The translations under genes and the position numbers were made by a program. Of a DNA stretch of 64,000 nt, positions 44,787-52,889 are shown in pieces. Origin of the DNA: Arthrobacter ulcerisalmonis (GTDB taxonomy: Bacteria; Actinomycetota; Actinomycetes; Actinomycetales; Micrococcaceae); the NCBI RefSeq assembly GCF_900609065.1, contig NZ_UXAU01000009.1, forward strand, positions 62,001 through 126,000, in the 5' to 3' direction. The notes under the pieces were generated by a model, which had not been told where the DNA came from, searched no databases, and worked only from the letters and a program-made list of their open reading frames with translations. Each line of letters opens with the position of its first letter. The first letter of the stretch is position 1.

Positions 44787-45407
44787 ATGAACGAAAATTC
44801 GGCAGTGCAACAGGGCGAAGCAAAAGCACGCAGCGGCAAAATCCGGGCAATTCTAGCTGGTGGCCTGGTCCTGGGAGTCGGCGCCACAGTGGTGCTCGCC
44901 GCCTGGAATGATTCCGAGTTTGGGGCCGGAACCTTCACCGCCGGGAGCTTCAACCTTGAGGGCAGCGTCGACGGCACCGCGTATACCGACCACGCCACCG
45001 CCGGGACAGCGGCTCCACTCTCCTTTACGGTCAACCCGTCCAACCTTGCACCCGGCGATACCGTCTATGCACCGTTTGCGGTGCGGTTGGATGCTGGGAC
45101 CACCAGCCCGGCAACAGTGACCGTGAGCAGCGCGGCAGACGGCCCCAACTCCGCGAACCTGAGCTACTCAGTGACCACGCCTGGAGCATTCGGCTGCAGT
45201 TCAGGGGACGCCAGTACCGTACTGGTCCCGGCAGCCACACCGGTGGGAACCACCCCTGCTGGCATCACGTTCCCGCTCGCCATTGGCACCAGCCCGGCGG
45301 CCGGTGCCGCAGTGAACCTCTGCTTCAAGGTGACGGCCGGGGCAAACCTCATTGAGAGTGAAGTTTCGACCGTCACGTGGGAGTTCGCCGCCGCGTCGAC
45401 CTCGTAG
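44787..45407 (+). CDS. SipW-dependent-type secreted protein 1
   Basis: A 206-residue exported protein. A basic segment (K-A-R-S-G-K-I-R) precedes a hydrophobic core L-A-G-G-L-V-L-G-V-G-A-T-V-V-L-A-A and then W-N-D-S-E-F-G-A-G-T-F-T-A-G-S-F, the alternate signal peptide (L-A-x-A-W-x-D-x-E) of TasA/camelysin-like proteins cut by SipW. The mature part is Ser/Thr/Ala-rich and beta-type, with two Cys that could form a disulfide. TasA-like proteins form surface fibres; that role here is inference. It is the first gene of a four-gene cassette with its peptidase. Confidence 0.85.
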   Translation: MNENSAVQQGEAKARSGKIRAILAGGLVLGVGATVVLAAWNDSEFGAGTFTAGSFNLEGSVDGTAYTDHATAGTAAPLSFTVNPSNLAPGDTVYAPFAVRLDAGTTSPATVTVSSAADGPNSANLSYSVTTPGAFGCSSGDASTVLVPAATPVGTTPAGITFPLAIGTSPAAGAAVNLCFKVTAGANLIESEVSTVTWEFAAASTS

Positions 45408-45414
45408 GCAGACC

Positions 45415-46098
45415 GTGGGCAAGCGCAGCGCGATCAGTGCGCCTGGCTCTGGACCGTCCGACGGCGAGCAGCCGGCGGTGCGATCGAGGCCGCGCCGCCG
45501 CAGGCGTGGCACCATCCGCGCTATCTTGGCCGGTGGGCTGGTCCTGATCAGCGGCGGTGCCATGACTTTGGCCGCCTGGACCGATCAGGAAGTGGCGCAG
45601 GCAACGTTCAGTTCCAGCACGTTCCGGCTGCAGTCGACCATCGACGGCGGGACGAACTGGGCAGACAGCACTGAGGCCAGCCCCGCCACGTTGGCTTTCA
45701 GTGCCGCCGGAATGTCACCCAATACGATCCTCTACGCGTCGATCGGCATTCGGACCACCACCGGGTCGCTTTCTGGCTCGCTGACCTTGGGTGCCGGCCA
45801 GCTGCCTTCTGGTCCGCCTGCACTGGCTGGCGTCCTGAAGTACCGGGCGGTGGTAGCCACTGCTGCCACCTGCGACGTGACCAGCTTCGGTGGCACGCCC
45901 ACGTTCTTGGTGGGCGGGGCAGCCCTCAAGCAGCCCCTCACCACAGCTGGCACCGGCACGGTCCCGATTGGCGCGAACAGCACGGCGCCCCGGTGGGTCT
46001 GCTTCGAGGTCAGCATGGACGCCAACGCGGACAACTCGCTGCAGGGCCAGGCCGCCATGGCCGTGAAGTGGACCATCACCGGAACGTCGTCGTCATGA
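45415..46098 (+). CDS. SipW-dependent-type secreted protein 2
   Basis: A 227-residue paralogue of the preceding protein. After an Arg-rich start (R-P-R-R-R-R-R-G-T-I-R) it has L-A-G-G-L-V-L-I-S-G-G-A-M-T-L-A-A-W-T-D-Q-E and then A-T-F-S-S-S-T-F, the same alternate signal peptide. The body is Ser/Thr/Gly-rich with two Cys. The GTG start is 7 bp after the previous stop. Its stop overlaps the peptidase ATG (ATGA), so expression is coupled. Confidence 0.85.
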   Translation: MGKRSAISAPGSGPSDGEQPAVRSRPRRRRRGTIRAILAGGLVLISGGAMTLAAWTDQEVAQATFSSSTFRLQSTIDGGTNWADSTEASPATLAFSAAGMSPNTILYASIGIRTTTGSLSGSLTLGAGQLPSGPPALAGVLKYRAVVATAATCDVTSFGGTPTFLVGGAALKQPLTTAGTGTVPIGANSTAPRWVCFEVSMDANADNSLQGQAAMAVKWTITGTSSS

Positions 46099-46625
46099 GT
46101 AGGCCCGGCCAGCGGCTCCGGGAGTGGGTCCTCAACATTGCCGCGGTGGCAGGTTCGATCTGCATCCTCCTGACCGTGGCCGCTGTCCTCTTAAACATCT
46201 CGCTGATCATGTTCAAGACGGGGTCCATGAGTCCCACCATCCCCGCTGGGTCGCTGGCAGTGGTGCGCGAAGTGCCTGCCGCCGACGTCAAGGTGGGGGA
46301 CGTGGTGACAGTGGCCCGCGGCGAGAAGCTGCCTGTCACGCACCGAGTCACCTCCGTTACACCCGGAATAGCGGGACAGATGGTGATCACCATGAAGGGT
46401 GACGCCAACGCCGTCGAGGATCCTGAGCCTTACACCGTCCAAAACGTCCGGCAGGTCCTCTGGTCCGTTCCCGGGCTGGCCAACTGGGTAGTGGTGGTGT
46501 CGCATCCGCTGGTGATGGGTGGGATCACGTTGGCGGTGGCGGGATTCGTCACCTGGGTACTTTGGCCCCGCAACCAAGTTGTCCGACCTCGACGGCCCAG
46601 GCCAGCGCATGCAGCTGGCAAGTAG
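46095..46625 (+). CDS. sipW: signal peptidase I, SipW type
   Basis: A 176-residue membrane signal peptidase of the archaeal/ER-like SipW group. Catalytic S44 is in K-T-G-S-M-S-P-T-I-P-A-G-S, and the second catalytic position is H83 (V-T-H-R-V) instead of the Lys of ordinary signal peptidases, the hallmark of SipW. It has an N-terminal helix (about 14-40) and a C-terminal helix (about 140-165) followed by a basic tail. It probably cleaves the flanking alternate-signal proteins. The ATG overlaps the previous stop and the 3' end overlaps the next gene. Confidence 0.9.
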   Translation: MSRPGQRLREWVLNIAAVAGSICILLTVAAVLLNISLIMFKTGSMSPTIPAGSLAVVREVPAADVKVGDVVTVARGEKLPVTHRVTSVTPGIAGQMVITMKGDANAVEDPEPYTVQNVRQVLWSVPGLANWVVVVSHPLVMGGITLAVAGFVTWVLWPRNQVVRPRRPRPAHAAGK

Positions 46626-47157
46626 CGGGGCTCCTGACGGCGCTGCCGGCAGGCGCGCCTCCACGGTAGTGCGCAGGCGCGGCACCGTGGCCCGATGCGT
46701 GCTGGCCGGGGTCGCCGCGGTGCTCCTGGTGGTCCAGCCAGTGCCAGTGGGCAGCACCGAGGCCAGTTGGCAGGACGTTGAAGCTGGGCAAGGATCTATT
46801 CAGCCTTTGAAGCTCGAGCCACCGACCATGGTGAGTTGCCAGTCCGCAGTCACGGTGGTTCTCCTTCCAAGCATCAAAGTAACCTGGCGCGTGCCAGTCG
46901 CTTATCCGGACAATGTTATCGTCCAAGGCTATTTGAACGGAGTTGCTGTGAATATGGGCAGCACAACTGTGGATGACGGCGTTTACACCCTGACGGTATT
47001 CGGGGGGCTGATTTCCCTTGGAGCAGCGTACAAATTTGCGCTTCGGACAGTAACTGTCGGAGGAACACCATGGTTTTCCGCAGCGATAGAGGCCAGTGGT
47101 ACCTATACGGGTGCGGGAACACGTCCCTGTCCCACGCCGTATTCGACGGTCCCCTGA
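46609..47157 (+). CDS. secreted protein, possible third SipW substrate
   Basis: A 182-residue protein: basic lead (R-R-A-S-T-V-V-R-R-R-G-T-V-A-R), hydrophobic core C-V-L-A-G-V-A-A-V-L-L-V-V-Q, then S-T-E-A-S-W-Q-D-V-E-A-G-Q-G, which resembles the A-W-x-D-x-E of the two upstream substrates. The mature region looks like a beta-sandwich with two outer Cys, one near the start and one near the C terminus. From about 46.8 kb its base composition is visibly lower in G+C than its neighbours, suggesting separate origin. The start ATG lies inside the SipW gene end. The family is not recognised. Confidence 0.65.
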   Translation: MQLASSGAPDGAAGRRASTVVRRRGTVARCVLAGVAAVLLVVQPVPVGSTEASWQDVEAGQGSIQPLKLEPPTMVSCQSAVTVVLLPSIKVTWRVPVAYPDNVIVQGYLNGVAVNMGSTTVDDGVYTLTVFGGLISLGAAYKFALRTVTVGGTPWFSAAIEASGTYTGAGTRPCPTPYSTVP

Positions 47158-47310
47158 CCCTCTCCCCGCTACGCCCAGAGGGAACTTTTGCCTGTGATCG
47201 CGCGTGAATTACTGCGGACGGTGTATAGCTAGAAGCTGACTCAGCACCATCACGTGCGAAACATTCGGCGTGCAGCACTACCGGAAGGGACGGGGCCAGC
47301 CCCCGAACAG

Positions 47311-49374
47311 ATGAAAGCAAAGAACCTCTTCAAGGGCCCGGCCATATGGATCATTCTGGTGGTCGTCATGCTCTTCACGGCTTTTGCCTTGATCAGTCCC
47401 GGCGGTGCCTCGCGGATTGATACCAACGAGGGCCTGAAGCTCCTCGCCGGTACCAACGTGGAGCAGGCAAAGATCTATGACGCCGAAAACCGGGTGGACC
47501 TGACCCTGAAGGATGACCTTCAGCTTGATGGCCAGGACAAGGGCAAGAGCGTCCAGTTCTACTTTGTGGATGCCCGCGCAGCGGACGTGGTCAAAGCCGT
47601 CAATGCCGCGGAGCCTGCTGGTGGTTACACCGACCAGCCCGTGGAGAGTAACTGGTTCTCCGGGCTGCTGTCTCTCCTGATCCCGGTTCTCCTGTTCGGT
47701 GCGCTTTTCTGGTTCCTGATGACCCGGATGCAGGGTGGCGGGTCCAAGATCATGCAGTTTGGCAAGTCCAAGGCCAAGATGGTCAGCAAGGACATGCCAC
47801 AGGTGACGTTCGCCGATGTTGCCGGCTCCGACGAAGCGGTGGAAGAGCTGCAGGAAATCAAGGAATTCCTGCAGGAACCCGCCAAATTCCAGGCTGTTGG
47901 CGCCAAGATCCCCAAGGGCGTCCTGCTGTATGGCCCGCCAGGCACGGGTAAGACCCTCTTGGCCCGTGCTGTAGCCGGCGAAGCCGGCGTGCCTTTCTTC
48001 TCCATCTCCGGCTCCGACTTCGTGGAAATGTTTGTGGGCGTTGGCGCTTCCCGTGTCCGCGACCTCTTTGAGCAGGCCAAGGCCAACTCCCCGGCCATCA
48101 TCTTTGTTGACGAGATCGACGCCGTGGGCCGGCACCGTGGCGCGGGTATTGGCGGCGGTAACGATGAACGCGAGCAGACCCTCAACCAGCTGCTGGTTGA
48201 AATGGACGGCTTCGACGTCAAAACCAACGTCATCCTCATCGCGGCGACCAACCGCCCGGACGTCTTGGACCCAGCGCTGCTCCGCCCAGGACGGTTCGAC
48301 CGGCAGATCTCCGTCGAGGCGCCGGACCTGATCGGCCGCGAACAGATCCTCAGCGTCCACTCCAAGGGCAAGCCCATGGCACCCGGAGTGGACCTCAAGG
48401 GCGTCGCGAAAAAGACGCCCGGTTACACAGGCGCGGATCTGGCTAACGTCCTCAATGAGGCAGCACTGCTGACTGCCCGCTCCAACGCCAACCTGATCGA
48501 TGATCGGGCCTTGGACGAGGCTATCGACCGAGTCATGGCCGGTCCGCAGAAGCGCAGCCGCGTCATGAAGGAACACGAGCGCAAGATCACCGCTTACCAC
48601 GAGGGTGGACATGCCCTCGTAGCCGGTGCGCTGCGCAACTCGGCCCCGGTCACCAAGATCACCATCCTGCCCCGCGGCCGTGCCTTGGGCTACACCATGG
48701 TGGTGCCGGACAACGACAAGTACTCCGTAACCCGCAATGAACTCCTCGACCAGATGGCGTACGCCATGGGCGGCCGTGTCGCGGAGGAGATTGTCTTCCA
48801 TGACCCGTCCACCGGGGCGTCGAACGACATCGAAAAAGCCACAGCCACGGCCCGCAAGATGGTCACCGAATATGGCATGAGCGAGCGGATTGGTGCGGTC
48901 AAACTCGGCCAAGGCGCCGGCGAGCCCTTCATGGGCCGTGACAGCGGCAGCGATCGAGGCTACTCGGATCAAGTCGCCTTCATCATCGATGAGGAAGTCC
49001 GCCGGCTGATCGATCAGGCCCATGATGAGGCTTACGCCATCCTCATCGAAAACCGCGACGTCCTGGACCGTCTCGCTGTCGAGCTCCTCGAACGCGAGAC
49101 TCTGAACCAGGCTGAAGTGGCGGAGATCTTCACGGATGTCCGGAAGAGCGATTTCCGGCAGATCTGGCTTTCCAAGGATTCCCGGCCGGTCCAGGAAGCT
49201 GGACCGGTGGAGTCCCGCCGGGAACGCGCCGAGCGTGAGGCGCAGGAGGAAGCCAAGGAGGCCCGCCTGGACGAGCCGCTGGACACCCAGCCGCCGCATC
49301 CGCAGGGCATTGGTGACACCGGCGCCTTCCAGGGTGGGACTGCCGGTAACCCTTCGGACGGCCTGCCCAGCTAA
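47311..49374 (+). CDS. ftsH: ATP-dependent zinc metalloprotease FtsH
   Basis: A 687-residue membrane AAA+ protease that degrades membrane and regulatory proteins. Two transmembrane helices (about 10-30 and 115-137) flank an outer domain. Walker A G-P-P-G-T-G-K-T is at 208-215, followed by Walker B I-I-F-V-D-E-I-D, the SRH segment with A-T-N-R-P-D ... R-P-G-R-F-D-R and the zinc site H430-E-G-G-H434. The C-terminal tail is charged. The ATG giving M-K-A-K-N-L-F was chosen; a GTG 19 codons upstream is also open. It leads into the folate genes. Confidence 0.95.
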   Translation: MKAKNLFKGPAIWIILVVVMLFTAFALISPGGASRIDTNEGLKLLAGTNVEQAKIYDAENRVDLTLKDDLQLDGQDKGKSVQFYFVDARAADVVKAVNAAEPAGGYTDQPVESNWFSGLLSLLIPVLLFGALFWFLMTRMQGGGSKIMQFGKSKAKMVSKDMPQVTFADVAGSDEAVEELQEIKEFLQEPAKFQAVGAKIPKGVLLYGPPGTGKTLLARAVAGEAGVPFFSISGSDFVEMFVGVGASRVRDLFEQAKANSPAIIFVDEIDAVGRHRGAGIGGGNDEREQTLNQLLVEMDGFDVKTNVILIAATNRPDVLDPALLRPGRFDRQISVEAPDLIGREQILSVHSKGKPMAPGVDLKGVAKKTPGYTGADLANVLNEAALLTARSNANLIDDRALDEAIDRVMAGPQKRSRVMKEHERKITAYHEGGHALVAGALRNSAPVTKITILPRGRALGYTMVVPDNDKYSVTRNELLDQMAYAMGGRVAEEIVFHDPSTGASNDIEKATATARKMVTEYGMSERIGAVKLGQGAGEPFMGRDSGSDRGYSDQVAFIIDEEVRRLIDQAHDEAYAILIENRDVLDRLAVELLERETLNQAEVAEIFTDVRKSDFRQIWLSKDSRPVQEAGPVESRRERAEREAQEEAKEARLDEPLDTQPPHPQGIGDTGAFQGGTAGNPSDGLPS

Positions 49375-49383
49375 GCTTCTGCT

Positions 49384-50028
49384 GTGACTTCCTTCGACGA
49401 TGACGACGCCTATCCCCTGTCCGCCTTCCCGGCGGACGGGGGGCCGGCTGGCCAGCCAGGTAACAAAGTAGACCGCCCACGGATTGAGGCGGCGGTCCGC
49501 GAAATCCTCCTCGCCATTGGCGAGGACCCGGACCGGGGCGGCCTGCTCGACACCCCCAAACGGGTGGCCAAAGCGTACGCGGAGGTGTTTGCCGGCCTGC
49601 ACCAGGATCCCGCAGACGTCCTGTCCACCACCTTCGACCTGGACCACGAAGAACTGGTCCTGGTCAAGGACATCCCCTTCTATTCCACCTGCGAACACCA
49701 CCTGGTTCCTTTCCACGGCGTGGCGCACGTTGGCTACATCCCTTCCCACGAGGGCAAGGTCACCGGGCTGAGCAAGCTGGCCCGGCTGGTCGACATTTAT
49801 GCCCGCCGTCCCCAGGTGCAGGAACGCCTCACCACCGAAATCGTCGAAGCGCTGGTCCGCCACCTCAAGCCGCGTGGTGCGATCGTCGTCGTTGAATGCG
49901 AGCACATGTGCATGTCCATGCGCGGTGTCCGCAAGCCCGGAGCGAAGACCGTCACCAGTGCGGTCCGCGGGCAGCTTCATGACCCGGCCACCCGCGCCGA
50001 AGCCATGAGCCTCATTCTCGGAAGGTAA
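49384..50028 (+). CDS. folE: GTP cyclohydrolase I
   Basis: A 214-residue enzyme making 7,8-dihydroneopterin triphosphate from GTP, the first folate step. Key parts: [26 protein letters not shown] (zinc Cys and His), [14 protein letters not shown], and [10 protein letters not shown] with the second zinc Cys. About 30 N-terminal residues are acidic and variable. The GTG start is 9 bp after ftsH. Confidence 0.96.
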   Translation: MTSFDDDDAYPLSAFPADGGPAGQPGNKVDRPRIEAAVREILLAIGEDPDRGGLLDTPKRVAKAYAEVFAGLHQDPADVLSTTFDLDHEELVLVKDIPFYSTCEHHLVPFHGVAHVGYIPSHEGKVTGLSKLARLVDIYARRPQVQERLTTEIVEALVRHLKPRGAIVVVECEHMCMSMRGVRKPGAKTVTSAVRGQLHDPATRAEAMSLILGR

Positions 50029-50032
50029 CCCC

Positions 50033-50956
50033 ATGGATTCTCTCGCCGCAGCGCCCGGAACCGGGCCCGCCACCTCGCCCTTGCCCATCCTGCGCAAGCC
50101 CCGGAAGGCAGCCGCGTTCGCGGACCTGCCCACCGACCGCACGCTGGTCATGGGCATCTTGAACGTCACCCCCGATTCGTTCAGCGACGGCGGCAAGCAC
50201 GTGACCGCCGACACCGCCATCGCCGCCGGCTTGCGGATGTTTTACGCTGGCGCGGACATCGTGGACGTCGGCGGCGAATCCACCCGCCCGGGTGCTGAAG
50301 ACGTGGCCCCGGACGAAGAGCAGCGTAGGGTCCTGCCGGTCATCGAAGCGCTGGTCAAAGCCGGTGCCCTGGTCAGCGTCGACACCACGCATGCCGCCAC
50401 GGCAGCTGCAGCGTTGAAGGCCGGCGCCGCGATCATCAATGACGTTTCCGGCCTCACCATCGAACCCGAAATGGTGGATCTGGTGGCGTCGTCCAAGGTT
50501 CCGTATATCCTCACCCACCGCCGGGGCGACGCCCGCAGCATGGATTCCTTGGCCGAATATGCCGACGTAGCCGGCGAAGTTGTTGCCGAGCTTGCTGGCG
50601 TGCGGGACAAGTTGCTGGCCGCTGGCGTCGACCCAGAGCAGATCATCGTTGACCCGGGCCTGGGCTTCGCCAAGAACGACGCCCAGAACTGGGAACTTCT
50701 CGCCAACCTCAGCAAGCTCGATTCGTTGGGGCACAAAGTCCTGGTTGCTGCCTCCCGCAAGCGCTTCCTGGGCACGTTGCTCACAGTGGCTGGCAAGGCT
50801 GCAGCCCCGGAAGAACGAGACGCCGGCACCGCAGCGATCACCGCCATCAGCGCCGCGCGCGGTGCGTGGGCAGTGCGCGTGCACGACGTCGGGTCCAGCC
50901 TTGACGCCGTCAAGGTCGCCGCGCGCCTTGCCGCGCCGCAGCCGCCCAGCGAGTGA
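50033..50956 (+). CDS. folP: dihydropteroate synthase
   Basis: A 307-residue TIM-barrel enzyme that condenses the pterin pyrophosphate with p-aminobenzoate; it is the sulfonamide target. Motifs: M-G-I-L-N-V-T-P-D-S-F-S-D-G-G (about 39-53), D-V-G-G-E-S-T-R-P-G, I-N-D-V-S-G, D-P-G-L-G-F-A-K, and A-A-S-R-K-R-F-L-G. It starts 4 bp after folE, and its TGA lies in a GTGA overlap with the next frame. The N-terminal 30 residues are variable. Confidence 0.96.
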   Translation: MDSLAAAPGTGPATSPLPILRKPRKAAAFADLPTDRTLVMGILNVTPDSFSDGGKHVTADTAIAAGLRMFYAGADIVDVGGESTRPGAEDVAPDEEQRRVLPVIEALVKAGALVSVDTTHAATAAAALKAGAAIINDVSGLTIEPEMVDLVASSKVPYILTHRRGDARSMDSLAEYADVAGEVVAELAGVRDKLLAAGVDPEQIIVDPGLGFAKNDAQNWELLANLSKLDSLGHKVLVAASRKRFLGTLLTVAGKAAAPEERDAGTAAITAISAARGAWAVRVHDVGSSLDAVKVAARLAAPQPPSE

Positions 50957-50961
50957 CGCCC

Positions 50962-51327
50962 ATGGACAGGATTACGCTGGCCGGGGTGACCGCCGTCGGG
51001 CATCACGGTGTCTTTGACTTTGAACGTAGGGAAGGCCAACCCTTTGTGGTGGACGCCGTCCTGTACCTGGATTTCAGTGCTGCGGCCGCGTCGGACGATG
51101 TCCTGGACACGGCCCATTACGGCGAGGTGGCCCAGCGCATCACGGACTGGATTGTGGGTGAACCGGTGAACCTGATCGAGGCCCTTGCGGTCCGGATCGC
51201 GGAGAGCCTGCTGGCCGAATTTCCGCTCGCAGCGGTGGACATCACAGTGCATAAGCCGAAGGCGCCCATCGAAGTTCCCTTCGGTGATGTGGCCGTCTCG
51301 GTGCACCGGACCAAGGCGCCAGCATGA
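50962..51327 (+). CDS. folB: dihydroneopterin aldolase
   Basis: A 121-residue aldolase/epimerase that cleaves 7,8-dihydroneopterin to 6-hydroxymethyl-dihydropterin. The start D-R-I-T-L-A-G-V-T-A-V-G-H-H-G-V-F-D-F-E carries the substrate-binding residues, followed by Y-G-E-V-A, I-E-A-L-A-V-R-I-A and V-H-K-P-K-A-P-I with the catalytic Lys. The ATG was chosen for fit to the family; a GTG three codons earlier overlaps the folP stop and may be used for coupling. Its stop overlaps folK by 4 bp. Confidence 0.94.
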   Translation: MDRITLAGVTAVGHHGVFDFERREGQPFVVDAVLYLDFSAAAASDDVLDTAHYGEVAQRITDWIVGEPVNLIEALAVRIAESLLAEFPLAAVDITVHKPKAPIEVPFGDVAVSVHRTKAPA

Positions 51328-51866
51328 ACGCCGTTTACGTCAAAGCGGTACTGGCGCTCGGCAGCAACTTGGGGGAGCGGAACGACACCCTGTCCTCGGC
51401 AGTAGCTGACCTGGTGGACCCGCCCGAGATCCGCATCCTTGCGGTGTCTCCGCTGGTCCAGACCAAGGCGGTGGGCGGTCCGGCCAACCAGCCTGATTTC
51501 CTCAACATGGTCATCACCGTGGAGACGACACTGCTGCCGATGGAACTTCTCAGGCACTGCCAGTGGGTGGAAAACAAGCACCATCGAGTCCGGGAAGTCC
51601 GCTGGGGACCGCGCACCCTGGACGTCGATGTCATCACCTACGGCGATCTGACCAGCGACGATCCGGTGCTGACGCTGCCGCACCCGCGAGCCGCGGAACG
51701 TGCCTTCGTGTTGTTCCCCTGGTCCCAGATCGAACCGGCAGCCACCCTTGCCGGCGAACGCGTCAGCGAACTCGCCGCACGCGCAGCGGACTTCGGTGAC
51801 CTGATGCCCTTTGATGGTTTCGGCGATTTTGACGGCCTGCCCATCGGGGGAGCGGCAGAGCGATGA
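51324..51866 (+). CDS. folK: HPPK, 6-hydroxymethyl-dihydropterin pyrophosphokinase
   Basis: A 180-residue kinase transferring pyrophosphate from ATP to the pterin, feeding FolP. It begins with L-A-L-G-S-N-L-G-E-R-N and contains F-L-N-M-V-I, the Arg-rich V-R-E-V-R-W-G-P-R-T-L-D-V-D-V-I-T-Y catalytic loop and L-P-H-P-R-A-A-E-R-A-F-V-L. All are standard HPPK signatures. Four-base overlaps on both sides (folB and the DUF3180 gene) show a tight operon. Confidence 0.95.
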   Translation: MNAVYVKAVLALGSNLGERNDTLSSAVADLVDPPEIRILAVSPLVQTKAVGGPANQPDFLNMVITVETTLLPMELLRHCQWVENKHHRVREVRWGPRTLDVDVITYGDLTSDDPVLTLPHPRAAERAFVLFPWSQIEPAATLAGERVSELAARAADFGDLMPFDGFGDFDGLPIGGAAER

Positions 51867-52396
51867 AGCCCATTCAGCCGCTCCGCCTGGCCTTGATCGG
51901 GCTCGTCCTGGCCGTTGCCGGGTGGGTAGCCACCATGCTGACCGGCCGTTACAGCCTGGCCACGCCGGTGCTGCCGCTGACGGCGTTGGCCACCATGGGC
52001 GTCATCGTGGCCATCACTCTGGTACTGGGCATCAGGGTGCTCCGATGGCGGAACAGCCACCCCAAGAAGACAGTGCTGGACCCGCTGTTGGCCGCCCGGA
52101 CGGTGATCTTGGCCCAGGCCTGCGCCTACGCCGGTACGGTCCTGCTGGGCTGGCATGTGGGGATTTTCCTTGACCAACTGCGCCTCTGGAGCCTGCGCAG
52201 CGATCAAGGCATCACCTGGCTGGCGCTGATCATGGCTGGTGGTGGCCTGGTCATGATTGTTGTGGGCTTGCTGGTGGAGCGGTTCTGCAGGATCCCGCCG
52301 GAAGACACCGACACCAAAGGTATTGACGGAAAACCAGGCCGCACAGCACGCGGCGAAGCTCAGGGGGAAGGCGAATATGCGTACCGAGGCGATTGA
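51863..52396 (+). CDS. DUF3180 family membrane protein
   Basis: A 177-residue protein with four hydrophobic helices (about 7-25, 34-52, 78-100 and 118-138) and a polar tail, matching the DUF3180 family found next to folK in actinobacteria. The segment L-L-A-A-R-T-V-I-L-A-Q-A-C-A-Y-A-G is conserved in the family. Its function is unknown; its fixed place between folate and PH-domain genes suggests a membrane role linked by operon rather than by pathway. Confidence 0.87.
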   Translation: MKPIQPLRLALIGLVLAVAGWVATMLTGRYSLATPVLPLTALATMGVIVAITLVLGIRVLRWRNSHPKKTVLDPLLAARTVILAQACAYAGTVLLGWHVGIFLDQLRLWSLRSDQGITWLALIMAGGGLVMIVVGLLVERFCRIPPEDTDTKGIDGKPGRTARGEAQGEGEYAYRGD

Positions 52397-52889
52397 TCCA
52401 CCAGGCATCACCTGGGAGCGGGTATCCCCCAAATACATCACGGTGCGGCTGGTGCAGTGGGCCTTGGCCAACGTGATCACGGTGGCGGTGCTGAGCCTGC
52501 CCTTGATTTTCGTCCTGCTGGGGTGGTGGCGCTGGCCGCCGTTGTGGCTGGCCATCGCCGTCCCCGGGGTCTGGCTGGTGGCCGCGGTGTGGCGGCTGGT
52601 GCTGATTCCGCGGCAGGTCCGGGCCATTGGCTACGCTGAGCGCGACGACGACCTCCTCATCCGAACCGGCATCTTTTTCCAGCGCACCATGGCGGTTCCG
52701 TACGGCCGGATGCAGTACGTAGACATCGGCGTGGGGCCGGTGGAGCGCGGGCTGGGCCTGTGCACCCTCAAACTCCACACCGCCGCACCCGCCACCCGCG
52801 CGCACATCCCCGGACTGCCCACGGCAGAGGGTGCACGGCTCCGCGAACAGCTGTCCGCCCGCGGCGAAGCGCGACTGGCTGGCCTGTGA
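52377..52889 (+). CDS. bacterial PH-domain membrane protein (YdbS-like)
   Basis: A 170-residue protein: short N terminus, two hydrophobic helices (about 23-45 and 50-68) and one bacterial pleckstrin-homology (bPH2) domain starting around I-G-Y-A-E-R-D-D-D-L-L-I-R-T-G-I. The V-P-Y-G-R-M-Q-Y-V-D-I-x-x-G-P-V-E-R-G-L-G motif is typical of YdbS-like proteins. It overlaps the DUF3180 gene by 20 bp and has AGGGGGAAGG upstream of the ATG. It pairs with the longer PH protein that follows. Confidence 0.88.
   Translation: MRTEAIDPPGITWERVSPKYITVRLVQWALANVITVAVLSLPLIFVLLGWWRWPPLWLAIAVPGVWLVAAVWRLVLIPRQVRAIGYAERDDDLLIRTGIFFQRTMAVPYGRMQYVDIGVGPVERGLGLCTLKLHTAAPATRAHIPGLPTAEGARLREQLSARGEARLAGL

Noticed and set aside
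46095..46625. The SipW-type peptidase considered as the housekeeping signal peptidase lepB.
   Set aside because: It has His in place of the catalytic Lys, is short, and is coupled to alternate-signal proteins, which fits SipW and not LepB.
47278..50220. A 980-codon open frame on the minus strand opposite ftsH, folE and the start of folP.
   Set aside because: The plus strand codes three unmistakable proteins there. The minus frame is low in complexity and typical of antisense openness in GC-rich coding DNA.
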